From assembly GCA_027574665.1 (NCBI GenBank), contig CM050659.1, forward strand, positions 935,001-999,000: a DNA stretch of 64,000 nt, read 5' to 3'. How positions within the stretch are numbered: the stretch's first letter is position 1; each line of letters begins with the position of its first letter. A program made the translations under genes and the position numbers. This DNA comes from Rhynochetos jubatus (lineage: Eukaryota > Chordata > Aves > Eurypygiformes > Rhynochetidae). Below, in pieces: positions 37,101 to 50,214 of this stretch. Under the pieces are notes generated by a model. The model saw only the letters and a program-made list of their open reading frames with translations, was not told the origin of the DNA and searched no databases.

Positions 37101-40100
37101 CTGCGCCTTTGCAGAGCACTGCGTGCCAGAGCAGCCGGATCGCTGTGTTGCTTGCAATCTCCAGTTCCAACAGTGCCACAGTTCCTCGGCAACAGAAAGA
37201 GCTAGGAAGGAATTGCTTACGCTCTTTTCTCTCGCTGTGCTCTAGCAGTTCGTTCCCTTTTCGGCAGAGCGCGGGACCGCTTGCAAAGCTTAGAAACAAA
37301 CCTCTCCCTTTTCCTCCAAAAGGGAAAGAGCTACGAGGGAATTTCTTAGCGAAACCTTGTTTGTTTTGGCAGAGCACTGCATGCCTCTGAAGACAGAGCT
37401 CTGTATCCCCGGGAAAGTCGAAATCCACAGGGTCACCTTCTCTGTGCTAACAGGCTCGGAGAGGCTGGAATGCGCGGCTCGTTGAAGCGTCTGCCCGAAC
37501 ACGGACATCTGAAGCAGCACTGTAATGCGTCCAAACAGAAAGAGTTAGGAGAGAATTTCTTGTCCCTTCTTGCTGCGCCTTTGCAGAGCACTGCGTGCCA
37601 GAGCAGCCGGATCGCTGTGTTGCTTGCAATCTCCAGTTCCAACAGTGCCACAGTTCCTCGGCAACAGAAAGAGCAAGGAAGGAATTGCTTACGCTGTTTT
37701 CTCTCGCTGTGCTCTTGCAGTTCGTTCCCTTTTCGGCAGAGCGCGGGACCGCTTGCAAAGCTTAGAAACAAACCTCTCCCTTTTCCTCCAAAAGGGAAAG
37801 AGCTACGAGGGAATTTCTTAGCGAAACCTTGTTTGTTTTGGCAGAGCACTGCATGCCTCTGAAGACAGAGCTCTGTATCCCCGGGAAAGTCGAAATCCAC
37901 AGGGTCACCTTCTCTGTGCTAACAGGCTCGGAGAGGCTCGAATGCGCGGCTCGTTGAAGCGTCTGCCCGAACACGGACATCTGAAGCAGCACTGTAATGC
38001 AACCAAACAGAAAGAGTTAGGAGAGAATTTCTTGTCCCTTCTTGCTGCGCCCTTGCAGAGCACTGCGTGCCAGAGCAGCCGGATCGCTGTGTTGCTTGCA
38101 ATCTCCAGTTCCAACAGTGCCACAGTTCCTCGGCAACAGAAAGAGCTAGGAAGGAATTGCTTACGCTGTTTTCTCTCGCTGTGCTCTAGCAGTTCGTTCC
38201 CTTTTCGGCAGAGCGCGGGACCGCTTGCAAAGCTTAGAAACAAACCTCTCCCTTTTCCTCCAAAAGGGAAAGAGCTACGAGGGAATTTCTTAGCGAAACC
38301 TTGTTTGTTTTGGCAGAGCACTGCATGCCTCTGAAGACAGAGCTCTGTATCCCCGGGAAAGTCGAAATCCACAGGGTCACCTTCTCTGTGCTAACAGGCT
38401 CGGAGAGGCTGGAATGCGCGGCTCGTTGAAGCGTCTGCCCGAACACGGACATCTGAAGCAGCACTGTAATGCGACCAAACAGAAAGAGTTAGGAGAGAAT
38501 TTCTTGTCCCTTCTTGCTGCGCCTTTGCAGAGCACTGCGTGCCAGAGCAGCCGGATCGCTGTGTTGCTTGCAATCTCCAGTTCCAACAGTGCCACAGTTC
38601 CTCGGCAACAGAAAGAGCTAGGAAGGAATTGCTTGCGCTGTTTTCTCTCGCTGTGCTCTAGCAGTTCGTTCCCTTTTCGGCAGAGCGCGGGACCGCTTGC
38701 AAAGCTTAGAAACAAACCTCTCCCTTTTCCTCCAAAAGGGAAAGAGCTACGAGGGAATTTCTTAGCGAAACCTTGTTTGTTTTGGCAGAGCACTGCATGC
38801 CTCTTAAGACAGAGCTCTGTATCCCCGGGAAAGTCGAAATCCACAGGGTCACCTTCTCTGTGCTAACAGGCTCGGAGAGGCTGGAATGCGCGGCTCGTTG
38901 AAGCGTCTGCCCGAACACGGACATCTGAAGCAGCACTGTAATGCGACCAAACAGAAAGAGTTAGGAGAGAATTTCTTGTCCCTTCTTGCTGCGCCTTTGC
39001 AGAGCACTGCGTGCCAGAGCAGCCGGATCGCTGTGTTGCTTGCAATCTCCAGTTCCAACAGTGCCACAGTTCCTCGGCAACAGAAAGAGCTAGGAAGGAA
39101 TTGCTTACGCTCTTTTCTCTCGCTGTGCTCTAGCAGTTCGTTCCCTTTTCGGCAGAGCGCGGGACCGCTTGCAAAGCTTAGAAACAAACCTCTCCCTTTT
39201 CCTCCAAAAGGGAAAGAGCTACGAGGGAATTTCTTAGCGAAACCTTGTTTGTTTTGGCAGAGCACTGCATGCCTCTGAAGACAGAGCTCTGTATCCCCGG
39301 GAAAGTCGAAATCCACAGGGTCACCTTCTCTGTGCTAACAGGCTCGGAGAGGCTGGAATGCGCGGCTCGTTGAAGCGTCTGCCCGAACACGGACATCTGA
39401 AGCAGCACTGTAATGCGTCCAAACAGAAAGAGTTAGGAGAGAATTTCTTGTCCCTTCTTGCTGCGCCTTTGCAGAGCACTGCGTGCCAGAGCAGCCGGAT
39501 CGCTGTGTTGCTTGCAATCTCCAGTTCCAACAGTGCCACAGTTCCTCGGCAACAGAAAGAGCTAGGAAGGAATTGCTTACGCTGTTTTCTCTCGCTGTGC
39601 TCTTGCAGTTCGTTCCCTTTTCGGCAGAGCGCGGGACCGCTTGCAAAGCTTAGAAACAAACCTCTCCCTTTTCCTCCAAAAGGGAAAGAGCTACGAGGGA
39701 ATTTCTTAGCGAAACCTTGTTTGTTTTGGCAGAGCACTGCATGCCTCTGAAGACAGAGCTCTGTATCCCCGGGAAAGTCGAAATCCACAGGGTCACCTTC
39801 TCTGTGCTAACAGGCTCGGAGAGGCTCGAATGCGCGGCTCGTTGAAGCGTCTGCCCGAACACGGACATCTGAAGCAGCACTGTAATGCAACCAAACAGAA
39901 AGAGTTAGGAGAGAATTTCTTGTCCCTTCTTGCTGCGCCCTTGCAGAGCACTGCGTGCCAGAGCAGCCGGATCGCTGTGTTGCTTGCAATCTCCAGTTCC
40001 AACAGTGCCACAGTTCCTCGGCAACAGAAAGAGCTAGGAAGGAATTGCTTACGCTGTTTTCTCTCGCTGTGCTCTAGCAGTTCGTTCCCTTTTCGGCAGA

Positions 40101-43100
40101 GCGCGGGACCGCTTGCAAAGCTTAGAAACAAACCTCTCCCTTTTCCTCCAAAAGGGAAAGAGCTACGAGGGAATTTCTTAGCGAAACCTTGTTTGTTTTG
40201 GCAGAGCACTGCATGCCTCTGAAGACAGAGCTCTGTATCCCCGGGAAAGTCGAAATCCACAGGGTCACCTTCTCTGTGCTAACAGGCTCGGAGAGGCTGG
40301 AATGCGCGGCTCGTTGAAGCGTCTGCCCGAACACGGACATCTGAAGCAGCACTGTAATGCGACCAAACAGAAAGAGTTAGGAGAGAATTTCTTGTCCCTT
40401 CTTGCTGCGCCTTTGCAGAGCACTGCGTGCCAGAGCAGCCGGATCGCTGTGTTGCTTGCAATCTCCAGTTCCAACAGTGCCACAGTTCCTCGGCAACAGA
40501 AAGAGCTAGGAAGGAATTGCTTGCGCTGTTTTCTCTCGCTGTGCTCTAGCAGTTCGTTCCCTTTTCGGCAGAGCGCGGGACCGCTTGCAAAGCTTAGAAA
40601 GAAACCTCTCCCTTTTCCTCCAAAAGGGAAAGAGCTACGAGGGAATTTCTTAGCGAAACCTTGTTTGTTTTGGCAGAGCACTGCATGCCTCTTAAGACAG
40701 AGCTCTGTATCCCCGGGAAAGTCGAAATCCACAGGGTCACCTTCTCTGTGCTAACAGGCTCGGAGAGGCTGGAATGCGCGGCTCGTTGAAGCGTCTGCCC
40801 GAACACGGACATCTGAAGCAGCACTGTAATGCGTCCAAACAGAAAGAGTTAGGAGAGAATTTCTTGTTCCTTCTTGCTGCGCCCTTGCAGAGCACTGCGT
40901 GCCAGAGCAGCCGGATCGCTGTGTTGCTTGCAATCTCCGGTTCCAACAGTGCCACAGTTCCTCGGCAACAGAAAGAGCTAGGAAGGAATTGCTTGCGCTG
41001 TTTTCTCTCGCTGTGCTCTAGCAGTTCGTTCCCTTTTCGGCAGAGCGCGGGACCGCTTGCAAAGCTTAGAAACAAACCTCTCCCTTTTCCTCCAAAAGGG
41101 AAAGAGCTACGAGGGAATTTCTTAGCGAAACCTTGTTTGTTTTGGCAGAGCACTGCATGCCTCTGAAGACAGAGCTCTGTATCCCCGGGAAAGTCGAAAT
41201 CCACAGGGTCACCTTCTCTGTGCTAACAGGCTCGGAGAGGCTCGAATGCGCGGCTCGTTGAAGCGTCTGCCCGAACACGGACATCTGAAGCAGCACTGTA
41301 ATGCGACCAAACAGAAAGAGTTAGGAGAGAATTTCTTGTCCCTTCTTGCTGCGCCTTTGCAGAGCACTGCGTGCCAGAGCAGCCGGATCGCTGTGTTGCT
41401 TGCAATCTCCAGTTCCAACAGTGCCACAGTTCCTCGGCAACAGAAAGAGCTAGGAAGGAATTGCTTACGCTCTTTTCTCTCGCTGTGCTCTAGCAGTTCG
41501 TTCCCTTTTCGGCAGAGCGCGGGACCGCTTGCAAAGCTTAGAAACAAACCTCTCCCTTTTCCTCCAAAAGGGAAAGAGCTACGAGGGAATTTCTTAGGGA
41601 AACCTTGTTTGTTTTGGCAGAGCACTGCATGCCTCTGAAGACAGAGCTCTGTATCCCCGGGAAAGTCGAAATCCACAGGGTCACCTTCTCTGTGCTAACA
41701 GGCTCGGAGAGGCTGGAATGCGCGGCTCGTTGAAGCGTCTGCCCGAACACGGACATCTGAAGCAGCACTGTAATGCGTCCAAACAGAAAGAGTTAGGAGA
41801 GAATTTCTTGTCCCTTCTTGCTGCGCCTTTGCAGAGCACTGCGTGCCAGAGCAGCCGGATCGCTGTGTTGCTTGCAATCTCCAGTTCCAACAGTGCCACA
41901 GTTCCTCGGCAACAGAAAGAGCTAGGAAGGAATTGCTTACGCTGTTTTCTCTCGCTGTGCTCTTGCAGTTCGTTCCCTTTTCGGCAGAGCGCGGGACCGC
42001 TTGCAAAGCTTAGAAACAAACCTCTCCCTTTTCCTCCAAAAGGGAAAGAGCTACGAGGGAATTTCTTAGCGAAACCTTGTTTGTTTTGGCAGAGCACTGC
42101 ATGCCTCTGAAGACAGAGCTCTGTATCCCCGGGAAAGTCGAAATCCACAGGGTCACCTTCTCTCTGCTAACAGGCTCGGAGAGGCTCGAATGCGCGGCTC
42201 GTTGAAGCGTCTGCCCGAACACGGACATCTGAAGCAGCACTGTAATGCAACCAAACAGAAAGAGTTAGGAGAGAATTTCTTGTCCCTTCTTGCTGCGCCC
42301 TTGCAGAGCACTGCGTGCCAGAGCAGCCGGATCGCTGTGTTGCTTGCAATCTCCAGTTCCAACAGTGCCACAGTTCCTCGGCAACAGAAAGAGCTAGGAA
42401 GGAATTGCTTACGCTCTTTTCTCTCGCTGTGCTCTAGCAGTTCGTTCCCTTTTCGGCAGAGCGCGGGACCGCTTGCAAAGCTTAGAAACAAACCTCTCCC
42501 TTTTCCTCCAAAAGGGAAAGAGCTACGAGGGAATTTCTTAGCGAAACCTTGTTTGTTTTGGCAGAGCACTGCATGCCTCTGAAGACAGAGCTCTGTATCC
42601 CCGGGAAAGTCGAAATCCACAGGGTCACCTTCTCTGTGCTAACAGGCTCGGAGAGGCTCGAATGCGCGGCTCGTTGAAGCGTCTGCCCGAACACGGACAT
42701 CTGAAGCAGCACTGTAATGCGACCAAACAGAAAGAGTTAGGAGAGAATTTCTTGTCCCTTCTTGCTGCGCCTTTGCAGAGCACTGCGTGCCAGAGCAGCC
42801 GGATCGCTGTGTTGCTTGCAATCTCCAGTTCCAACAGTGCCACAGTTCCTCGGCAACAGAAAGAGCTAGGAAGGAATTGCTTGCGCTGTTTTCTCTCGCT
42901 GTGCTCTAGCAGTTCGTTCCCTTTTCGGCAGAGCGCGGGACCGCTTGCAAAGCTTAGAAAGAAACCTCTCCCTTTTCCTCCAAAAGGGAAAGAGCTACGA
43001 GGGAATTTCTTAGCGAAACCTTGTTTGTTTTGGCAGAGCACTGCATGCCTCTTAAGACAGAGCTCTGTATCCCCGGGAAAGTCGAAATCCACAGGGTCAC

Positions 43101-44510
43101 CTTCTCTGTGCTAACAGGCTCGGAGAGGCTGGAATGCGCGGCTCGTTGAAGCGTCTGCCCGAACACGGACATCTGAAGCAGCACTGTAATGCGACCAAAC
43201 AGAAAGAGTTAGGAGAGAATTTCTTGTTCCTTCTTGCTGCGCCTTTGCAGAGCACTGCGTGCCAGAGCAGCCGGATCGCTGTGTTGCTTGCAATCTCCGG
43301 TTCCAACAGTGCCACAGTTCCTCGGCAACAGAAAGAGCTAGGAAGGAATTGCTTGCGCTGTTTTCTCTCGCTGTGCTCTAGCAGTTCGTTCCCTTTTCGG
43401 CAGAGCGCGGGACCGCTTGCAAAGCTTAGAAACAAACCTCTCCCTTTTCCTCCAAAAGGGAAAGAGCTACGAGGGAATTTCTTAGCGAAACCTTGTTTGT
43501 TTTGGCAGAGCACTGCATGCCTCTGAAGACAGAGCTCTGTATCCCCGGGAAAGTCGAAATCCACAGGGTCACCTTCTCTGTGCTAACAGGCTCGGAGAGG
43601 CTGGAATGCGCGGCTCGTTGAAGCGTCTGCCCGAACACGGACATCTGAAGCAGCACTGTAATGCGACCAAACAGAAAGAGTTAGGAGAGAATTTCTTGTC
43701 CCTTCTTGCTGCGCCTTTGCAGAGCACTGCGTGCCAGAGCAGCCGGACCGCTGTGTTGCTTGCAATCTCCGGTTCCAACAGTGCCACAGTTCCTCGGCAA
43801 CAGAAAGAGCTAGGAAGGAATTGCTTGCGCTGTTTTCTCTCGCTGTGCTCTAGCAGTTCGTTCCCTTTTCGGCAGAGCGCGGGACCGCTTGCAAAGCTTA
43901 GAAACAAACCTCTCCCTTTTCCTCCAAAAGGGAAAGAGCTACGAGGGAATTTCTTAGCGAAACCTTGTTTGTTTTGGCAGAGCACTGCATGCCTCTTAAG
44001 ACAGAGCTCTGTATCCCCGGGAAAGTCGAAAGCCACAGGGTCACCTTCTCTGTGCTAACAGGCTCGGAGAGGCTCGAATGCGCGGCTCGTTGAAGCGTCT
44101 GCCCGAACACGGACATCTGAAGCAGCACTGTAATGCGACCAAACAGAAAGAGTTAGGAGAGAATTTCTTGTTCCTTCTTGCTGCGCCCTTGCAGAGCACT
44201 GCGTGCCAGAGCAGCCGGATCGCTGTGTTGCTTGCAATCTCCAGTTCCAACAGTGCCACAGTTCCTCGGCAACAGAAAGAGCTAGGAAGGAATTGTTTGC
44301 GCTGTTTTCTCTCGCTGTGCTCTAGCAGTTCGTTCCCTTTTCGGCAGAGCGCGGGACCGCTTGCAAAGCTTAGAAACAAACCTCTCCCTTTTCCTCCAAA
44401 AGGGAAAGAGCTACGAGGGAATTTCTTAGCGAAACCTTGTTTGTTTTGGCAGAGCACTGCATGCCTCTTAAGACAGAGCTCTGTATCCCCGGGAAAGTCG
44501 AAATCCACAG
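25161..44510 (+). repeat. Domain C: central block with private variants
   Basis: About 41 units. A set of variants occurs here and, as far as I can see, nowhere else in the window: AAGAAACC in place of AACAAACC, AATGCGTCC or AATGCAACC in place of AATGCGACC, CTCCGGTT in place of CTCCAGTT, CGCTCTTT in place of CGCTGTTT, CTCTTGCAG in place of CTCTAGCAG, and GGACCGC in place of GGATCGC. They recur in ordered runs of 3, 4, 5 or 6 units. For example, units starting near 34,601, 35,073 and 35,545 are followed by the same three types near 36,017, 36,489 and 36,961 (1,416 bp). Confidence 0.7.
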
Positions 44511-44846
44511 GGTCACCTTCTCTGTGCTAACAGGCTCGGAGAGGCTGGAATGCGCGGCTCGTTGAAGCGTCTGCCCGAACACGGACATCTGAAGCAGCAC
44601 TGTAATGCGACCAAACAGAAAGAGTTAGGAGAGAATTTCTTGTCCCTTCTTGCTGCGCCTTTGCAGAGCACTGCGTGCCAGAGCAGCCGGATCGCTGTGT
44701 TGCTTGCAATCTCCAGTTCCAACAGTGCCACAGTTCCTCGGCAACAGAAAGAGCTAGGAAGGAATTGCTTACGCTGTTTTCTCTCGCTGTGCTCTAGCAG
44801 TTCGTTCCCTTTTCGGCAGAGCGCGGGACCGCTTGCAAAGCCCAGA

Positions 44847-47800
44847 AACAAACCTCTCCCTTTTCCTCCAAAAGGGAAAGAGCTACGAGGGAATTTCTTA
44901 GCGAAACCTTGTTTGTTTTGGCAGAGCACTGCATGCTTCTTAAGACAGAGCTCTGTATCCCCGGGAAAGTCGAAAGCCACAGGGTCACCTTCTCTGTGCT
45001 AACAGGCTCGGAGAGGCTGGAATGCGCGGCTCGTTGAAGCGTCTGCCCGAACACGGCCATCTGAAGCAGCACTGTAATGCGACCAAACAGAAAGAGTTAG
45101 GAGAGAATTTCTTGTCCCGTCTTGCTGCGCCTTTGCAGAGCACTGCGTGCCAGAGCAGCCGGATCGCTGTGTTGCTTGCAATCTCCAGTTCCAACAGTGC
45201 CACAGTTCCTCGGCAACAGAAAGAGCTAGGAAGGAATTGCTTGCGCTGTTTTCTCTCGCTGTGCTCTAGCAGTTCGTTCCCTTTTCGGCAGAGCGCGGGA
45301 CCGCTTGCAAAGCTTAGAAACAAACCTCTCCCTTTTCCTCCAAAAGGGAAAGAGCTACGAGGGAATTTCTTAGCGAAACCTTGTTTGTTTTGGCAGAGCA
45401 CTGCATGCTTCTTAAGACAGAGCTCTGTATCCCCGGGAAAGTCGAAAGCCACAGGGTCACCTTCTCTGTGCTAACAGGCTCGGAGAGGCTGGAATGCGCG
45501 GCTCGTTGAAGCGTCTGCCCGAACACGGCCATCTGAAGCAGCACTGTAATGCGACCAAACAGAAAGAGTTAGGAGAGAATTTCTTGTCCCGTCTTGCTGC
45601 GCCTTTGCAGAGCACTGCGTGCCAGAGCAGCCGGATCGCTGTGTTGCTTGCAATCTCCAGTTCCAACAGTGCCACAGTTCCTCGGCAACAGAAAGAGCTA
45701 GGAAGGAATTGCTTGCGCTGTTTTCTCTCGCTGTGCTCTAGCAGTTCGTTCCCTTTTCGGCAGAGCGCGGGACCGCTTGCAAAGCTTAGAAACAAACCTC
45801 TCCCTTTTCCTCCAAAAGGGAAAGAGCTACGAGGGAATTTCTTAGCGAAACCTTGTTTGTTTTGGCAGAGCACTGCATGCTTCTTAAGACAGAGCTCTGT
45901 ATCCCCGGGAAAGTCGAAAGCCACAGGGTCACCTTCTCTGTGCTAACAGGCTCGGAGAGGCTGGAATGCGCGGCTCGTTGAAGCGTCTGCCCGAACACGG
46001 CCATCTGAAGCAGCACTGTAATGCGACCAAACAGAAAGAGTTAGGAGAGAATTTCTTGTCCCGTCTTGCTGCGCCTTTGCAGAGCACTGCGTGCCAGAGC
46101 AGCCGGATCGCTGTGTTGCTTGCAATCTCCAGTTCCAACAGTGCCACAGTTCCTCGGCAACAGAAAGAGCTAGGAAGGAATTGCTTGCGCTGTTTTCTCT
46201 CGCTGTGCTCTAGCAGTTCGTTCCCTTTTCGGCAGAGCGCGGGACCGCTTGCAAAGCTTAGAAACAAACCTCTCCCTTTTCCTCCAAAAGGGAAAGAGCT
46301 ACGAGGGAATTTCTTAGCGAAACCTTGTTTGTTTTGGCAGAGCACTGCATGCCTCTGAAGACAGAGCTCTGTATCCCCGGGAAAGTCGAAATCCACAGGG
46401 TCACCTTCTCTGTGCTAACAGGCTCGGAGAGGCTCGAATGCGCGGCTCGTTGAAGCGTCTGCCCGAACACGGACATCTGAAGCAGCACTGTAATGCGACC
46501 AAACAGAAAGAGTTAGGAGAGAATTTCTTGTCCCTTCTTGCTGCGCCTTTGCAGAGCACTGCGTGCCAGAGCAGCCGGATCGCTGTGTTGCTTGCAATCT
46601 CCAGTTCCAACAGTGCCACAGTTCCTCGGCAACAGAAAGAGCTAGGAAGGAATTGCTTACGCTGTTTTCTCTCGCTGTGCTCTAGCAGTTCGTTCCCTTT
46701 TCGGCAGAGCGCGGGACCGCTTGCAAAGCTTAGAAACAAAGCTCTCCCTTTTCCTCCAAAAGGGAAAGAGCTACGAGGGAATTTCTTAGCGAAACCTTGT
46801 TTGTTTTGGCAGAGCACTGCATGCCTCTTAAGACAGAGCTCTGTATCCCCGGGAAAGTCGAAATCCACAGGGTCACCTTCTCTGTGCTAACAGGCTCGGA
46901 GAGGCTGGAATGCGCGGCTCGTTGAAGCGTCTGCCCGAACACGAACATCTGAAGCAGCACTGTAATGCGACCAAACAGAAAGAGTTAGGAGAGAATTTCT
47001 TGTCCCTTCTTGCTGCGCCCTTGCAGAGCACTGCGTGCCAGAGCAGCCGGATCGCTGTGTTGCTTGCAATCTCCAGTTCCAACAGTGCCACAGTTCCTCG
47101 GCAACAGAAAGAGCTAGGAAGGAATTGCTTACGCTGTTTTCTCTCGCTGTGCTCTAGCAGTTCGTTCCCTTTTCGGCAGAGCGTGGGACCGCTTGCAAAG
47201 CTTAGAAACAAACCTCTCCCTTTTCCTCCAAAAGGGAAAGAGCTACGAGGGAATTTCTTAGCGAAACCTTGTTTGTTTTGGCAGAGCACTGCATGCCTCT
47301 TAAGACAGAGCTCTGTATCCCCGGGAAAGTCGAAAGCCACAGGGTCACCTTCTCTGTGCTAACAGGCTCGGAGAGGCTCGAATGCGCGGCTCGTTGAAGC
47401 GTCTGCCCGAACACGGACATCTGAAGCAGCACTGTAATGCGACCAAACAGAAAGAGTTAGGAGAGAATTTCTTGTCCCTTCTTGCTGCGCCTTTGCAGGG
47501 CACTGCGTGCCAGAGCAGCCGGATCGCTGTGTTGCTTGCAATCTCCAGTTCCAACAGTGCCACAGTTCCTCGGCAACAGAAAGAGCTAGGAAGGAATTGC
47601 TTACGCTGTTTTCTCTCGCTGTGCTCTAGCAGTTCGTTCCCTTTTCGGCAGAGCGCGGGACCGCTTGCAAAGCTTAGAAACAAAGCTCTCCCTTTTCCTC
47701 CAAAAGGGAAAGAGCTACGAGGGAATTTCTTAGCGAAACCTTGTTTGTTTTGGCAGAGCACTGCATGCCTCTGAAGACAGAGCTCTGTATCCCCGGGAAA

Positions 47801-48630
47801 GTCGAAAGCCACAGGGTCACCTTCTCTGTGCTAACAGGCTCGGAGAGGCTCGAATGCGCGGCTCGTTGAAGCGTCTGCCCGAACACGGACATCTGAAGCA
47901 GCACTGTAATGCGACCAAACAGAAAGAGTTAGGAGAGAATTTCTTGTCCCTTCTTGCTGCGCCCTTGCAGAGCACTGCGTGCCAGAGCAGCCGGATCGCT
48001 GTGTTGCTTGCAATCTCCAGTTCCAACAGTGCCACAGTTCCTCGGCAACAGAAAGAGCTAGGAAGGAATTGCTTACGCTGTTTTCTCTCGCTGTGCTCTA
48101 GCAGTTCGTTCCCTTTTCGGCAGAGCGCGGGACCGCTTGCAAAGCTTAGAAACAAACCTCTCCCTTTTCCTCCAAAAGGGAAAGAGCTACGAGGGAATTT
48201 CTTAGCGAAACCTTGTTTGTTTTGGCAGAGCACTGCATGCCTCTGAAGACAGAGCTCTGTATCCCCGCGAAAGTCGAAATCCACAGGGTCACCTTCTCTG
48301 TGCTAACAGGCTCGGAGAGGCTCGAATGCGCGGCTCGTTGAAGCGTCTGCCCGAACACGGCCATCTGAAGCAGCACTGTAATGCGACCAAACAGAAAGAG
48401 TTAGGAGAGAATTTCTTGTCCCTTCTTGCTGCGCCCTTGCAGAGCACTGCGTGCCAGAGCAGCCGGATCGCTGTGTTGCTTGCAATCTCCAGTTCCAACA
48501 GTGCCACAGTTCCTCGGCAACAGAAAGAGCTAGGAAGGAATTGCTTACGCTGTTTTCTCTCGCTGTGCTCTAGCAGTTCGTTCCCTTTTCGGCAGAGCGC
48601 GGGACCGCTTGCAAAGCTTAGAAACAAAGC
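44847..48630 (+). repeat. Block D (copy 1), duplicated 30 units downstream
   Basis: About eight units match 59,007-62,790 at an offset of exactly 14,160 bp (30 units). I noticed only two differences between the copies: CCCGCG instead of CCCGGG near 48,268, and TTATGC instead of TTACGC near 62,708. The match begins after the AAGCCC change at 44,842 and ends at the CTCTCTC/CTCTCCC site near 48,632. Shared rare markers include GCGTGGG (near 47,184 and 61,344) and ACGAACATC (near 46,943 and 61,103). Confidence 0.8.
44998..46413 (+). repeat. Three successive near-identical monomers (local triplication)
   Basis: Three adjacent units share every variant I checked, including the private TGTCCCGTCTT at about 45,120, 45,592 and 46,064. 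The same private base recurs only in the duplicate block at about 59,280, 59,752 and 60,224. The monomer was therefore tripled first and the triplet later copied as part of the larger block. Confidence 0.75.
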
Positions 48631-50214
48631 TCTCTCTTTTCCTCCAAAAGGGAAAGAGCTACGAGGGAATTTCTTAGCGAAACCTTGTTTGTTTTGGCAG
48701 AGCACTGCATGCCTCTTAAGACAGAGCTCTGGATCCCCGGGAAAGTCGAAATCCACAGGGTCACCTTCTCTGTGCTAACAGGCTCGGAGAGGCTGGAATG
48801 CGCGGCTCGTTGAAGCGTCTGCCCGAACACGGACATCTGAAGCAGCACTGTAATGCGACCAAACAGAAAGAGTTAGGAGAGAATTTCTTGTCCCTTCTTG
48901 CTGCGCCCTTGCAGAGCACTGCGTGCCAGAGCAGCCGGATCGCTGTGTTGCTTGCAATCTCCAGTTCCAACAGTGCCACAGTTCCTCGGCAACAGAAAGA
49001 GCTAGGAAGGAATTGCTTACGCTGTTTTCTCTCGCTGTGCTCTAGCAGTTCGTTCCCTTTTCGGCAGAGCGCGGGACCGCTTGCAAAGCTTAGAAACAAA
49101 CCTCTCCCTTTTCCTCCAAAAGGGAAAGAGCTACGAGGGAATTTCTTAGCGAAACCTTGTTTGTTTTGGCAGAGCACTGCATGCCTCTGAAGACAGAGCT
49201 CTGTATCCCCGGGAAAGTCGAAATCCACAGGGTCACCTTCTCTGTGCTAACAGGCTCGGAGAGGCTCGAATGCGCGGCTCGTTGAAGCGTCTGCCCGAAC
49301 ACGGACATCTGAAGCAGCACTGTAATGCGACCAAACAGAAAGAGTTAGGAGAGAATTTCTTGTCCCTTCTTGCTGCGCCCTTGCAGAGCACTGCGTGCCA
49401 GAGCAGCCGGATCGCTGTGTTGCTTGCAATCTCCAGTTCCAACAGTGCCACAGTTCCTCGGCAACAGAAAGAGCTAGGAAGGAATTGCTTACGCTGTTTT
49501 CTCTCGCTGTGCTCTAGCAGTTCGTTCCCTTTTCGGCAGAGCGCGGGACCGCTTGCAAAGCTTAGAAACAAAGCTCTCCCTTTTCCTCCAAAAGGGAAAG
49601 AGCTACGAGGGAATTTCTTAGCGAAACCTTGTTTGTTTTGGCAGAGCACTGCATGCCTCTTAAGACAGAGCTCTGTATCCCCGGGAAAGTCGAAAGCCAC
49701 AGGGTCACCTTCTCTGTGCTAACAGGCTCGGAGAGGCTCGAATGCGCGGCTCGTTGAAGCGTCTGCCCGAACACGGACATCTGAAGCAGCACTGTAATGC
49801 GACCAAACAGAAAGAGTTAGGAGAGAATTTCTTGTCCCTTCTTGCTGCGCCCTTGCAGAGCACTGCGTGCCAGAGCAGCCGGATCGCTGTGTTGCTTGCA
49901 ATCTCCAGTTCCAACAGTGCCACAGTTCCTCGGCAACAGAAAGAGCTAGGAAGGAATTGCTTACGCTGTTTTCTCTCGCTGTGCTCTAGCAGTTCGTTCC
50001 CTTTTCGGCAGAGCGCGGGACCGCTTGCAAAGCTTAGAAACAAAGCTCTCTCTTTTCCTCCAAAAGGGAAAGAGCTACGAGGGAATTTCTTAGCGAAACC
50101 TTGTTTGTTTTGGCAGAGCACTGCATGCCTCTTAAGACAGAGCTCTGGATCCCCGGGAAAGTCGAAATCCACAGGGTCACCTTCTCTGTGCTAACAGGCT
50201 CGGAGAGGCTGGAA
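48630..50214 (+). repeat. Ordinary units between blocks D and E
   Basis: Just over three 472-bp units. Two GGATCC variants lie at 48,731 and 50,147, 1,416 bp apart. Nothing else is visible in this stretch. Confidence 0.6.
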
